A stretch of 37,186 nucleotides of DNA from Monoraphidium neglectum (lineage: Eukaryota; Chlorophyta; Chlorophyceae; Sphaeropleales; Selenastraceae), in contig NW_014013455.1 in NCBI RefSeq assembly GCF_000611645.1, positions 1-37,186 on the forward strand, given 5' to 3'. This document shows positions 11,401 to 23,700 of this stretch, in pieces. Below the pieces are notes generated by a model that saw only the letters and a list, made by a program, of their open reading frames with translations, was not told the origin of the DNA and did not search any database. Numbering within the stretch: the first letter of the stretch is position 1; each line of letters starts with the position of its first letter. The translations under genes were made by a program, and so were the position numbers.

Positions 11401-14400
11401 CTGGTGTACCGCTACAGTTACAACGGCCTGGGGGAGGCCACCACATGGTGCGCGGACGCCTGGGGGGCGGGGGCGCGCCCAGAGAACCATTAGACGGCCG
11501 GCTGACGGAGGGACGACGCCGCTCGCAACGCGGCCCGCCTTGTTGGCCGGGGGATGCGCCCGGCTCCTGCCCACTGCGCCCGTGCTCAGTGCTGGTCCTT
11601 GGGTCTGGGGCTTGCATCTTGCATTCTGCGCTGGCAGCTTCAATTCCCCAGTGTGTGGGGGAAAGGATTACCATTTCTTGACCCCGTGCCCACCCGGCCA
11701 GGCTGTCGTCCCGTAACTACGTGGTGGTTGACGTGGCGGCCGGCCCCACCAGCTACGGCCCCGCCGCCAGCAGCGAGGGCGCCGTCGGGGCCGGGGCGCT
11801 GCCGGCGCTCAGGGTGAGGGCGGACGCCTACTCTCACGAGGGGCCCCGGATGGCAAGGGCAGGGGGGAAGGGGGGCGGCGCTGTTGAGGGAGGCCGTCGA
11901 TGCGCTCGCAGGCTGCAGGCCTGCAGGGATGCTGTCGGACGCTTGTGTGCTCGCACCTTACGATTGGCCGTCCGCTGGCCCGGCCTGCTGTATCAGCGGA
12001 TCGGCTGCCTGTGCTGTCCATGGCCCCTCAGGAGCTCAACAACGCCCCTCACACCTTGGCAGCTTTCCTTCCTGCATCGTAATGTTCCCCACCCACCCCC
12101 CCCCAAAGCTTCTGAGTCCCCATCCGCTGACAGCACCTCAATCCTCTTAAAGAAGGTTGTGTTTTCTCAACCAAACGCCGCCCTCCCCTCCAGGACGTCT
12201 ACCGCGCCATCATGAGGGACCTCAACGCCTCCGGGCCATCCATCAGCGCCCAGGACCACGCACAGGCACGCCACACCCCCCTTTGCCCCTTGTTCCTGCC
12301 TTGCCCCACCTTTCAGTGTGCCCCCTGTGCTGTCTGTGAGCTCGCGCCCTCTACGCCTCTCGCATCCATTCGCACAAGCTGGATCTCCAGTGACGATTCT
12401 CTCCACCTGCCGCTCGTACAGCATGTGAGACAGCCACAACAGACAGACCAGCGCACTGCCGACGCTCTGGTTGACAACCGATTGCCACCTTCCCCGCCCC
12501 CCTCCCCCATGCAGGTTGTTGCGCGCCATGCACAGAAGGCGCTATTCGAGGGGGCCCTGGCGTCCGCGGTGGCCGCGGGGGCGCGGTCGCTGTTTGTGCC
12601 CGACATGGCGACAGAGCACATCGAGTATGCAAAGAACATCCTGGTGGGATCTCCTGGGGGGGCGGAGGGCGTTTGGGGGGGGGGCGTGTGAGGAGTGGCA
12701 AGGAGGGGTTGGGCTTGGACATGTTATTGCTGGGTTTGATCGGGTTGGGGGGCTGCTGCCTGCCTTTTGCGCTGTGCTGGTGGCTCATGCATCGACCCGT
12801 ACTCCCCAAGGCTGCCTCGCACTTGACGCGGCCATCGCCCTCTCAACCGCGGCAGTCACCCACCCGTCCACCCCTCAGATCCCTGTCGTCCTGCTGACTG
12901 ATTACGAACTGACTGATGATGACTACGAAAAGCACATGACACAGGTATGTGGGGCAGACAGTGCAGGCAGGGCAGAGCCAGGGGTCTCAACCCACAGGTG
13001 GCCTTGCACAGCGACAGCCTGCAAGCTGAGCGCCCGCCCACCATCCAGCACGGTGCCCTTCCAGATGTGGTGCCTGTGCACCGCCTGCCCGACGCGCCGC
13101 TGCAGGGCGCAAGCCTACTCAAACCTGCAAGTGCGGGACCCTCCCACTCAAATGCACTCCTCACGCCTCAAAACAAGTGCAAATCCACAATTCCACGCCC
13201 TGACCAGCAACCATAACTGCCTATGGCAGGAGGACTTCATGCACATCAACCTGACACACATCGAGGCTGCCGTGGCGCGCCTGATCGACCAGCAGCAGGA
13301 GGCGGTGGTGGTGAGCGCCCACCACCCCCTCAGCCGCCACAAGGCCATTGCAGCCGCGCTCTGGAAGGCGCGGCGCCTGAGGGCGGAGCCGGCGCTGGAG
13401 CATGAGGCGGGCAAAGGTGGGCGCCGCCCATTGGGGCGCCGCAGACGTGGCTGCTGTGTACAGCCTGCTATCAGGGGGCTGCAACCGTGGCTGCCGTGTG
13501 CAGTCTATCAGAGGGGGAACCAGATCCTGAATCAGTTTCGGCGCCTGATTGGCGTCCTGGCATGAAAAGGGCGCCTCCTTATCCCTCACACCGTCTGCCA
13601 AAGTCAAACTGTTCACGTGAGACTGCCAACAACTGCATCCCATGGAGCACACCCCCACTGCACCCCCGCACCCAGCCATCCCACAGTCGGTATCAACCCA
13701 CCACGCCGTTGCACCCCCTGAATCCCGCCCCCTTCCTTCATGTCAATGTCATCCCCGCAGCCTCGCGTGTGGGCCACCACACCGTGTCCCACACTGCGGT
13801 GGACCCAGAGTCCCTGCTGGAGGAGATTGCGCTCGCCGCCGACACCCTGACTCACGGCCTCGTGGGTGAGTAAGGCTAACAAGTAACGCGGGATGGCGCG
13901 ACGGGCGGGCGCTTGCTCGGCCATGCGGTGCAACGGTGGCGCGAAGGACCCAGCTGTGTGGGACGGTGTGTTTTTGTGTGGCTGTTCCGGCAGACTGCCC
14001 CAGTACAGCCAGATGCCACGCGCGTTGTTGGTTGCTGCACAACCACTCAGCAGTGCAGTCAGTCAACATCAATCCCCTAGGTATGCAAAAAAAGCGCGCT
14101 CAATCAAGCCGCGTCCAATCCCAGCAGACCCGCATCCCTGCAAACACAACATTTGCCAATGACCGCCACCATGCAGGCGCCGCCCATGCCATGTCAAAGG
14201 AGGGGGCCCACCCGCTGGAGCAGCTGCGCCACGACGGGACCAGGGTGGTGCCGGTGTTTGTCATATCGCTTATGAAGGCGCCGGAGGACGTCATGTTCAG
14301 TAACAAGGAGATGGTGGCGGCCAGCCATGACGCCGTTCTGGTGCTGCAGCCGAGGAACAGGTGGGTGGGCAGGGCAGGTGGCCGTCGACTGTGCTCGAGT

Positions 14401-16316
14401 CACTCTTAATGCGAAGTGATTGCACGCAGGAGAGCGCAGCATGACATGGGGTGTGGACATGGGGTTGCCACCATAGGCAAGGCTTTGGGTCTTGTCGCAT
14501 CTTTGCTCGGCTGCGCGCAGCACTCAGCTGATACTGGGCGCCAGCGCTGCACCAAGACTGAGAGCGGCAAGCAAATCGTTTGATCTGCCAAGGCGTCTGT
14601 GGTTGCACCAACCGCCCCGCCCTGATAGCCCACTACATCATACCCCGAGTAACACAGCGGCACGTCCGTTCTGGATCCCACCCTCCCCGCAGCGCCCAAT
14701 GGGGTGGCGAGAGGGACGACGTCTCCACTGGGCATGTGGCCAACGGCAGGAGGATCACGGCTGACGGCCACGACGTGACGCACCACGTGGTGGCCGGCCT
14801 CGCGCAGGCGCTGGCCGGTGAGCGGCGGATGGTAACAGCAGTGCGGGCATGTGTGTCTAATGATTTTTTTTAAGTCAGATATGCGCCCACCTTATACTTA
14901 TCCCTTGCGCCGCTGCCCGCGCCCCTTGTTCGCAGGCGTCCTCCCGCCCTACTCGCGCCCGCGCGCCCACGCCGGCCCCGCCCTCCAAGACTGGCGCTGG
15001 GCCGTCGGCGCCACGCCCTTTGGCCCCTACTCGAACTACTCGGACGTGTCGGAGCTCATGCAGAACGCGGCGCGCCGCAACCTCCTGCTGTCCCACGTGT
15101 CTGCGGCTCTGAGGGCGACGCAGCACCGCCTGGACGCCCTGGACGACTTTGTGGCGGACAACTTTGAGTCGCCGTGGGCGGCGGCGGGGGTGGGGCCGGG
15201 CGCGCTAGAGGGGCGCAAGCACTTTCTGGACACGGTGGCCAGGTGGGCGCGGTCTGCGGGAGTGCAGGGGCGTGGGCGGGCGGGGCGTTTCCAAGGCTGT
15301 GACGGGGTCCCGCTGGCCTGGGAGTCTTTGTTGAGGGCACGGGGAGGCGGGGGGTTCGCTGGCGTGGATGCCCAGGGCGGCGCTTTGGCGCTGCCCGGCT
15401 GGTGGGCTGCAGGCCCCCACTTTGGTGGCCCTCCTTCCCTGCTGTGGCGCGCCCCCGTGTCTGGCCCCATCGACCCAGCTATTTTTAATCTGGACCCAGG
15501 CACCTTTGGCACGCCCTTCAAATCCCAACCTCGCGACAAACGCACCTGCAGCACGCGCCACGGCTTCCAGACCGCCATCACCCCTGATTCTGTTGCTGAC
15601 CTGGAGGGCCGCATGGGGGTGCTGACTCAGCACCTGGAGGCTTTGGCCAGTGACCTGTATTCGGTGGGTGGTTTGGTGTGTGCGCTCGCGTGCATGAGAG
15701 TGCGTAATTGCGTATGCGTTCCTGTATTGTGGTTGCCGTTCAGCCATCAGCGCACTGTTCTTCTTGTTGGCTAAGGCGCTCGCTGGTTGGCCGCCCCAGC
15801 TAGCGCCAGCAGTGGCAGACGGCTCTTTGCCGAGGGTTTCCGCTGTGGCCGCCACGAGGCGTCTGTCGATATACCAGGGCCTCTGCCGGCCTCTCCTTGC
15901 ATTATTCCTGCCAGCCAAACCCCTCCTGCTCCTGAACCTACCTCCATCCCCCGGTTCCCCTGCCGCCCACCCGCCTGCCCGCCCGCCCTCAGCACGACTT
16001 TGCATCCGCGGATGAGACCATACGGACCGCCATGCTGCCAGCCGCGGCGCGGCTCTGTGAGGGTCTAGACGCGACCCTGGAGGAGGCCCGCACAGTCATG
16101 GCCTGCTGCACCGCCCGCCACGGCAGCACGCTCGGGCGCGCGGCCGCGCTGCTCGCGGCCGCGGCGGTCGCATTTGCCGTGGTGCTGGCGGCGGCGGTCT
16201 TGGCGGAGGTGGTGGTGCTGCGGCGGCGGCGGCTGAGCCACGCCCTGATGCTGCCCACGTACGGCATGTCGCAGTACAGCCGCCCCGCTAGCCGCCAGCA
16301 CAGCTGGCAGGCGTGA
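8482..16316 (+). CDS. DUF7906-family type I membrane protein
   Basis: Eighteen exons: 8482-8649, 9007-9077, 9270-9411, 9771-9861, 10280-10366, 10728-10797, 11370-11447, 11702-11813, 12194-12265, 12515-12643, 12879-12944, 13230-13416, 13761-13865, 14177-14360, 14693-14817, 14936-15242, 15552-15663 and 15993-16316. Phases agree; about 809 aa. Residues 1-22 form a signal peptide (LIVLIIVALVPPACS). A transmembrane helix lies at about 751-776, followed by RRRR and a short cytosolic tail, so most of the protein is lumenal or extracellular. Family-like segments include VEVFLIGFDGDGGY-type, NPIFIINPSK, RYSYNGLGEATTW joined to LSSRNYVVVDVAAGP, VVVSAHHPLSRH, TRVVPVFVISL and LQDWRWAVGATPFGPYSN. These match in order the plant AT3G28720 / AT5G58100 (SPOT1, pollen exine) proteins as I remember them. 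Biochemical function is unknown. Uncertain points: exon 1 may end at 8688, exon 4 at 9876, and the intron at 12266 would be GC-AG. TGTAA follows at 16456. Confidence 0.85.
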
Positions 16317-16455
16317 CGGCGGGCGTGCGCTGGGTATGAGCGGCGGCATTTCGCGGGGAGTTGACACCGCTCGGGCGAGGGGCATCGTTTGGTGGCATCC
16401 CGTCACAAGTTGCTGTTGTTGTTCTGTGTCCCTGTACATGTTGCGCTCTGTTTGC

Positions 16456-16460
16456 TGTAA
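16456..16460 (+). terminator. TGTAA poly(A) signal for the DUF7906 gene
   Basis: TGTAA on the coding strand, 140 nt after the stop codon at 16314-16316, within a short A/T-rich patch. Position and orientation fit a chlorophyte polyadenylation signal. Confidence 0.6.
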
Positions 16461-16861
16461 AATCTTGCCGCATTCCTGGTGCCCAGCAGAGTACGGTACT
16501 TCCTGACTGGAGGTTGCCCAGTTACTGACACTGGTTGCGGCCTGCACCCAGCCGCTCACACCCGTCTGAGGGCTGCAATGCCCTCACGCCTGCAGTAAGC
16601 CTCCGTGCAAAGCAGGCTGATGCGGGCGGCAGACCTGTGCCAGCCGGCCAGCTGCAGGCACCAGGACGTCACGACCAGCAACACTCGCTGTCCCAAGGAT
16701 GACAAAACAGTTGCTGGGACGCCCATGCTGCCGCTGCGCAGCCAGGGGCCTGCGGCTACCGCAGCCGCTGTGACCGTGCTTGTGTGTTGTGCTCATCCTT
16801 CCAAAATACACGGTGCGGTTTGCGCCTCCGTAGAGCAGACCAAGTGCTGCAAAGCAGCAGG

Positions 16862-16866
16862 TTACA
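16862..16866 (-). terminator. TGTAA poly(A) signal for the ALADIN gene
   Basis: TTACA on the plus strand is TGTAA on the minus strand, 84 nt after the ALADIN stop codon (16952-16950). It fits a chlorophyte polyadenylation signal. Confidence 0.55.
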
Positions 16867-16949
16867 CCCCGCTGTTTTCCGACCGCCCGCAGGGGTTACT
16901 GCCGCGCTCATGCGGCGCGGCTCGTCAGCACCCGCACAGCCCCCTTGCA

Positions 16950-19672
16950 TCACAGGGCCAACGCGAGGTTGGCTACCTCAAGCCGCCCGCCCTGCACCCA
17001 GCCAGCCACGCTCAGCACCGCGCCACCCTTGGCAGGCGCCGCCGCAAACGCCAGCGCCGCCGCCGCGCCGCCGCCGCCCACGCCTCCGTGCGGCCCTGCG
17101 GCGTCGTCCTCGGCAGCGCCGCCTCCCTTGCCGCCGCCGCGGGGCCGTGCCGCCAGCGGGCGTGCGAAGCCAATGAGCTCCGCATGCAGCAGGGGCGACA
17201 GGACCGTGCTGTACACCGCAACCAGCCCCGCCGCGGGGTGCGGGGCGCGCAGCAGCACCGCCAGGCGGCGGCCGGAGGGGTCCCAGGCCATGTCGGACAC
17301 CGCTGCAGCAAGCGGGGGCAGGGGGCCGCCCGGGAGCCTGGGAAGAAGCGGGGAGCGTGCGGGGCAACGGCGATGGATAGACGGATGGGGCGACGCGCTG
17401 TGGGGAGCCCAGCTGACAAGCGCACGGAGATCATGCTGCTGATATTGTGGTGGGTGCGGAGGGCTGAGGGGCAGCCTGGCAGGCTGCGGATTCCTGGCCT
17501 GAGGGCTACGGAACAGCCAGCTTTGCAGTCACAGGAATCACACCAGCGCAGCATTGCCTTGGCCCTGGGTCACAAGCCAGCGCTCCCGGCCCTGCAAGCG
17601 CCGTCACACCTGCCCACCTGTCAAGTGATGTCACCTCCGGCAGCGTTACCGGCAGTACCTGCTCCAACAGGCTGGGAGGGTCGCCCACCAGATGCAGCGC
17701 CACCACGCCGCCGCCGCCACCGCCACCAGGGCTCCCCGCACCCGCGCCGCCGCCTGAGCCGCCGCCCGCGCCGCTGAAAGCCAGCAGCAGCACGCGGCCC
17801 GAGGGCGCCCACGCCGCGGCGGCGACCGCGCTGCCTGGAGGCGCGTCCCAGAAGGCCGTGCGCCAGTGGGAGGTCTCTGTCACGTGGAAGCGGCCCCCGC
17901 GACCAGCTGCGCGCACGCGAGTGGGGTGGTGTTTAATCCGTTCAATCAGGCCAGGTGGGTCGGGATGGGGTGGGGTTGGGCCAGGTGGGGTGGGTTGGGG
18001 TGTGCCGTTACATGGCGCACTAGAGCCGGGTGATTTACGGTTGAGACGGCACGGCAATGACCGCCGTCAATTACCAGCCGGCTGCCCGTCGACGTCGTGC
18101 CCAGGAGGACGCAACGCGTTTCCACTTCACGCCGTGGCTGCCGCGCGCCCGCTGGGGGGCACGGCCAGCGCCGCCCATGGCTCAGCCCACCGTAGCCTGC
18201 GGCCCCCGCGCGCCTGCAAAAAGGTATGCGCCGCAGGGCGACCACCGCAGCAGCGCCACGGGGTCCAGCCCCAGCCGCACGAGCGCGCCCGTGCCCAGGG
18301 CGGCGTCCCACACCACCACGCGGCTGCAGTCCTCGCTGGCGCCCGCGAGCCGCTGGCCGTCGGGGCACCAGGCTAGCGCCGTCACCCTGCTCTCGGGGGG
18401 GGGGGGGGGGGGGACACGAGCGGTGGTAGGCTGAGGGTTGGGTTGGGCTGGGAGGTTGAGGTTGAGGGGGAAGTGGTGCGCCGGCCTTGCACGGCAGCAA
18501 GCCCGAGTGATGTCCCCACCCTGGCAGCCCCAGTAAGGGCGGCTGCAAAGCGAGTAGCAGCAGAGTGTGAATCTTCTCAACGCCCCCACACCCAGAGCAA
18601 AGCAACCCATGAGTGCGATTTCAAACCCACCTGCAGCCGTCCGCAAAGTGGAGGAACGACGCCCACGCAGCGCCGCCCGCGCCGCGCTGGGCCCCCGCCG
18701 CGGCCAGCGGCTGCCGCCCCAGCGCCCACAGCAGCGCGCCGCCCTCCACGCCGGCGGCGACCATGGTGCAGTGCACGGGGCGCCAGGCCAGGCACGACAG
18801 GCCGCGCTGCAGCTCATGAGTCAGCACGAACCTCGCCTCGTCAACCGCCTCGGACCCGTCCCCCGGGGCGCTGTCTAGGTCGTACACGAGGACGGAATCA
18901 GTGGGCGCGTGGCCGACCGCGAGCCACTGGCGCTGGGCGTGCCAGGCCAGCAGCTCCGGTGGCGGCGGGGCAATGGGGGCGCGCGGCTGCAGCGGCCAGG
19001 GCAGGGGTATGCCAAGTCTGGGGGGGAGTGTGGTCGGGGAGAAGGGGTGGTGTTGGTGGGCGGAGTCAAGATTGTCTGAGAGCCCTTGCGTCCAGGAAGC
19101 AACCTCGAGACCCACAGGAAGGTGTGGAAAACTTGACAAGACAGCCACACAGCCACCCGCCACCACTCAGAGCCCCACCTAGCCTGAAGCAGCCGCGCCA
19201 CACCCGCGGCAGCGCCTAGGAGGCCGCCAGCGCTGCCGCTGCTGCCCCCGCTGCCCCCACTGCCGCCGCCGCCGCCTCCGCTGGGCCAGGCCGCCTGCAG
19301 CCCCGCTGCCACCGATACCACTGGGATGCTTTGTGCCAGCGCCCCCTCTATCTGGGCCTCTGACACGCGCACGCGCGGGAAGCACACGCCCTTCTGCGGG
19401 AGCGGCGGAGATGGCAACGGGACCTGTGCTGCTGTGCTAGGCTCCCTCGCCGATTGCGCGCAATTACAAGCCGCCCGCTCCAGTTTGGCTTCGAGTGCGA
19501 TCCTGCATCCCAGCCTGTACTCTAGAGGCCCACGCGGCAGAAACACGGCCCTGCTCTGCGTGGGCGGGCAGCCGCTTTGCCTGCTCACCGCTTTCGAGCG
19601 TCGCGACGTCAGCTGCAAATTCACCTCCGCCAGCGTCTCCTCATCCTCTCCAGGCAGCAGCTCACGCGCCAT
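16950..19672 (-). CDS. Nucleoporin ALADIN (AAAS homologue), WD40 protein
   Basis: Six exons: 19672-19589, 19423-19179, 19017-18631, 18386-18214, 17906-17618 and 17337-16950, about 521 aa. ALADIN is a WD40 beta-propeller nucleoporin on the cytoplasmic side of the pore. Visible blades: ELLAWHAQRQWLAVGH..VLVYDLD; GLSCLAWRP..MVAAGVEGGALLWAL; VTALAWCPDGQRLAGASEDC..VVVWD; ALLRWSPCGAYLFAAGRGG RFHVTETSHW; and the family signature AVSDMAWDPSGRRLAVLL near the C-terminus, followed by a GGAVLSVAGW strand. The SxMVWDPSGERLAVL-type motif and the WSPxG...F-V-W spacing are what identify ALADIN. The exon 4/5 junction needs a GC-AG intron (donor GCAG/GCGCGC), which restores family spacing exactly; the GT donor farther on breaks the frame. 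The N-terminal intron (GTGAGC donor at 19588; acceptor 19424 or 19394) is optional because the frame stays open through it. The exon 4 acceptor follows a run of 19 C. Confidence 0.88.
18395..18413. repeat. Poly(G)/poly(C) run of 19 bp
   Basis: Nineteen consecutive G on the plus strand. On the transcribed minus strand of the ALADIN gene this is a C-only polypyrimidine tract ending six nt before the inferred AG of exon 4 (GAGAGCAG). Confidence 0.9.
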
Positions 19673-20739
19673 GGCACCGGTGGCTGCGGTGCTGTGCAGC
19701 GCTGTCGAACCACCACGGCGCAGCTAGCAGGCTGACGGCAGCGGATACGGCTCACCAAGACTGTGCACTGCGCACCACTGCCAGTGCTACGCGCAAGAAA
19801 CACTGGCTATGTGAACAAATCACAGTGCGCAGGTCAAGAGAAGTCACACAGGAGGCCGGAAGCAGTATTTGCGGACATGAGATCACTGCAACTGATCTGG
19901 AACGCTTTGAAAACGGGATTCAGCGCGACATCATCACATGTCTACATCGTTATCATACCGTGGACACCGGTCGTGATGCGCTCGATCGCCCATGTTCACT
20001 GGTATGGTGATCACCCGCCTCCACCTCACGGCCTGCACCCGCAGCCAGACTGCCAAGATTGCGGGCGATCCGCATGGTAGCGGCTGGCACATGCAGACTA
20101 CTTTCAAGCTCAACGGGATCGGCATGGCATGTCCCAGTTTATAGCACAGGTCAGTGTCTAGTCTTGTTCACAGCATCGCAGTTTGGCTGGCCTGTACCGG
20201 TAACATGATATCGGGTGTTCAGGGCTGTATGTGTTTTGCAACAAGAGGTTTGCTCAGCGCGCCTTGTTGATCAGCTCATGCAAAATATCGTATCTGGCTT
20301 GAGTGCCAAGCACAGCGTGGTGCCACTCAGGCCCGCACAAACCACAAGCAGGCCTACACTGCACAAAATGGGTGCGAGAATGTGCAGACAGCTATGCTGT
20401 GCTCCAGCTTCCATCATTTTGCGTCTTGAGTAGTCCCTTGCGCCGATCGAGGGCCGTGGTGAAAGGAGGTGAGACTGTGAATGGCTGCTGACCAGAAGTC
20501 AAACAACAGTGCGACGAGCACTGCCATACGTACCACAAGCTGCATCAGCATTGGCATGGTCGTCAATTTTGGGATACTGGAAGCTATCATAAGCGTCCTT
20601 CGACGTCACGCACTTGCCTATATCCCAAACGTGCTGCAACCGCGCGTGCGGAACTCAACTTACCGGGATGCGATAATCATATGTAAATTGATAGTATCAA
20701 TCCGTCACAATCGCTCGCCCCTCGGCAGTCCGACGCGCT
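19673..20739. promoter_or_regulatory. Divergent upstream region of ALADIN (-) and F-box-like gene (+)
   Basis: This is 1067 bp between two divergent start codons. No exon, RNA gene or repeat was recognised. GC is visibly lower than in the neighbouring genes from about 19800 to 20700. It presumably contains both promoters and 5' UTRs; no element is claimed. Confidence 0.45.
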
Positions 20740-23700
20740 ATGGCGTCGCGAGCGGCCCGCGATGCGAAGCAGCAGCGGCGAAGCGCCGCTGCACCGTGCG
20801 ATCACAGCCTGCTTGACCTCCCAGACGAGATCCTGGCAATCATCGTCGCCCGCCTGGTGTGCCCACCCACCAAGCTCGAGCTCAAGGCCGACGCATACGC
20901 CGCGTCGGCGGGCCTGGCGCTGTCGTCGGTCAGCGGGCTGCTGCTGGTGGGCCCCGAGTGGCTGGCCAAGGGCCTCATAGAGGCGCCGGTCACGTGGCCG
21001 CCGGCCGCGCCGACGCAACCAGCGCCCGGGCCGCGCCGTCAGCTTGACGCAGATATAGGAGAGGCGGGTGCACACGGCGGGGCGATGGCGTCAGCGGTGC
21101 CGACCAAGCACACGGCGGTGGTGGACGTTGAGGCGATCCTGCTGACCGGCAGCGCGGCCAGCAGGGGCCACTCGCAGCTGCTGCAGAACAGCCAAGAATA
21201 CCTGGCCCAACAGGTGTGCAAGCAGGTCGAGCAGCAGCAGCAACTGGAGGGGGTGGCTGCTGTGGCGGAGGTGCCCGTGCGGCGGCCGTTTGACTTGGCA
21301 GCGCTCACGGCAGCGGCCAAGGCCAGGCGGGCAGGTGTGCGCCTGCTTCATTCTGAAGGGACGCGTGCCAACGTTGCTCCCACACGTCCGCTGGGGACGA
21401 TTTTGCGCCGCGCTTGCGGCTCCAACGCTTCCGGGGCTCGTGCACACATGATACCACACACGTCCCAACCTGACATGCCCTGATGCCAGGCGCACCGGTA
21501 TCGGCCGATCAGCACGCACGAGCAGCCACGCTTGTGAGCACAAAGGGACCGCCCTGCGCCCGCGCATTCTTGTGCACAGAGCGCCGCGCTTGGATCTCCA
21601 CGCGGGATGCGATGGCGAAGTGGCGGCTGCGGGAGGACGACATTGAATTGCTGGACAGGATCAAGCAGCCGCGGCCCATGGGCATGTGGCAGCCGTCGTG
21701 GAACAATCGGTACATGATCCGCGAGGGGGACGCGGCGCAGGCGGCGCGCATCAGATTCAGGGGAAACGTCGTGCAATTCACTGGGTGGAGGTGCGCAGGG
21801 GCTTGAAGGGGGGGCATGCAGGGGAGAGGGCGTTGAGATGGCAGCCATGCGGCTAGTGCGGCATGGCAGCGCACGGACGGGTGGTGGGCTTTCATAGCGT
21901 CCGTCAACAACGATGAGGTTTGCGCGTTGGTCGGGACGCATCACAGCCAAGAGCGATTTCGGACACACAGCTGCGGGCGCAACAACCCGCCCCTCCCAAG
22001 GTACGCGCTGGTCAAAGCAGCTCCAAGGCACGCTCGCGCGACTGAGCCAGAACTGTCGCTCACCCCACGCGCCCGTCTCGCTCGAACGCGCCTGCAGGGA
22101 GCCGCCGCCAATATCCGAGGAGGACCTGCGGAGGGCGCACCTGGAGTGGCAGCTGCGTAGGCTGGGGCGGCGCCATGGCAGGCGGGCGCTCATGGCGCTG
22201 GCGCCCGCGAAGCGATTCATCAAGACCGGCCGTGTGGTGCGCAATGGCAACGGATTCAACCCCCCACGACGCGCATCTGGGCGACTGGGCCCAAGATACT
22301 CATGGATTTAATCACCCCCTAGAACTCAAGATTGGGTTTGCATTGGTGTTTGCCTTCTCACATCCATGGCAGCAAGGGGGGTTTGTCAGCAAGGGCCTTG
22401 GGCTGCCAATGAGCAGCAAACACACGCCCTGCAGCCATCTGAACCCCAAGCAATGCCATCACCAAACCCGCAAACCGTTCCCCCATATCAGATGGGCTTC
22501 TATGTGGAATTCGGCGGCAAGGTGCCCAGTGCGTCCCACGCCGCACGTGCCACCCACGTCGCCGCCTGCTTGGTGGAGCGCGGCATGGGCGCTCCCGACT
22601 GCGCCGCCCTGTACCGCTTTGTCTGGTTCATCCGCGACGGCGGCGCGGTCGAGGACGTGCCCGCCGCGCTGGACAAGGAGCAGCGCACGCGCGAGGTGGC
22701 CCAGGCGATCGCGGCCGCGCAGCTGCCCGTGCTGTTTTCAGACCATGACCTGTTCAGGGCCTACGTAGACGGCGGCCCCGCCGCGCCCGGCGTGATGGCG
22801 CCGGCCGCCGCGGCGGCCGAGATCCTCGCGCGGCGCACGGAGGCGGAGGAGCGGTGCGCGCGGTGCGGGGTGGACCTGGACGGGCCGCTGCCCGACCTGG
22901 CGGGGTCCATTGACGGCTGGGTCGCGCGCGGCGGCGCGCGCTGCGACCTAAAGGAGGAGAACCTGTGCGGCATGGGGGAGGCCAGGTACAAGGAGCTGAT
23001 GAGGATCGCGGACACAGAGGTGCTCAACCAGCGCGCCATCGAGAAGCGCCTCAAGGCGCGCCTGCCGGAGAAGCACCTCCCCGGCTTCCAGGAGCGCTAC
23101 CGTGCGTGGGCGGCCGCAGGCTTTGGCGACGGGTTCGAGGAGCTGCTGGCGTCGATCGTGGAGTCGGAGGGGCGTGCGCATGCGGCGGAAATGGCCGAGA
23201 AGACGCGGCGGACGCAGGGGGCGCGCTTGCGGCGGGAGGCGGGGCTCCCAGCGGAGTACCTGCACACCTTCTTTGCTGACAGGTGCCTGCCTGTTTGTTT
23301 GTGTGTGGGTGGTGGGGCAGGGAGGGTGTGCGGGGGTTGCCGGAGAGTTTTGCCATTGTCTGCCGTTGCTGAATTGCTTGTTCATCCACACTGCTTGGTG
23401 TGGCATGGCACGTTGGCGTGGAAGCTCACTGTGCCACCCGCCACAGCTCCTGTCGATTGGTCCTGCCCGGCCCCCAACCTTGCACACACGCCGAACGGCG
23501 CCATCCGATTGTCTGCCCTTCGCCCCTTCCCACCCTCTACACTCACCGCTTCGCGTCGCAACAACCCCGTCGCCCCCCTACCCTGCCTCGGACCGCCCCG
23601 CCACCGCCAGGTGGGACAGCTACTTCAAGACCGACCACCACGGCCCAACCTCCGGCCCCGAGGCGCTGCGGCGGCTCCTCGCGGACGAGTGCGCCGCGGA

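Larger units (their letters stand above)
16317..16949. other. Convergent intergenic region (3' UTRs)
   Basis: This 633-bp stretch lies between the DUF7906 stop (+) and the ALADIN stop (-). It holds one TGTAA signal for each gene, at 16456-16460 (+) and 16862-16866 (-). Nothing else is recognised. Confidence 0.65.
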
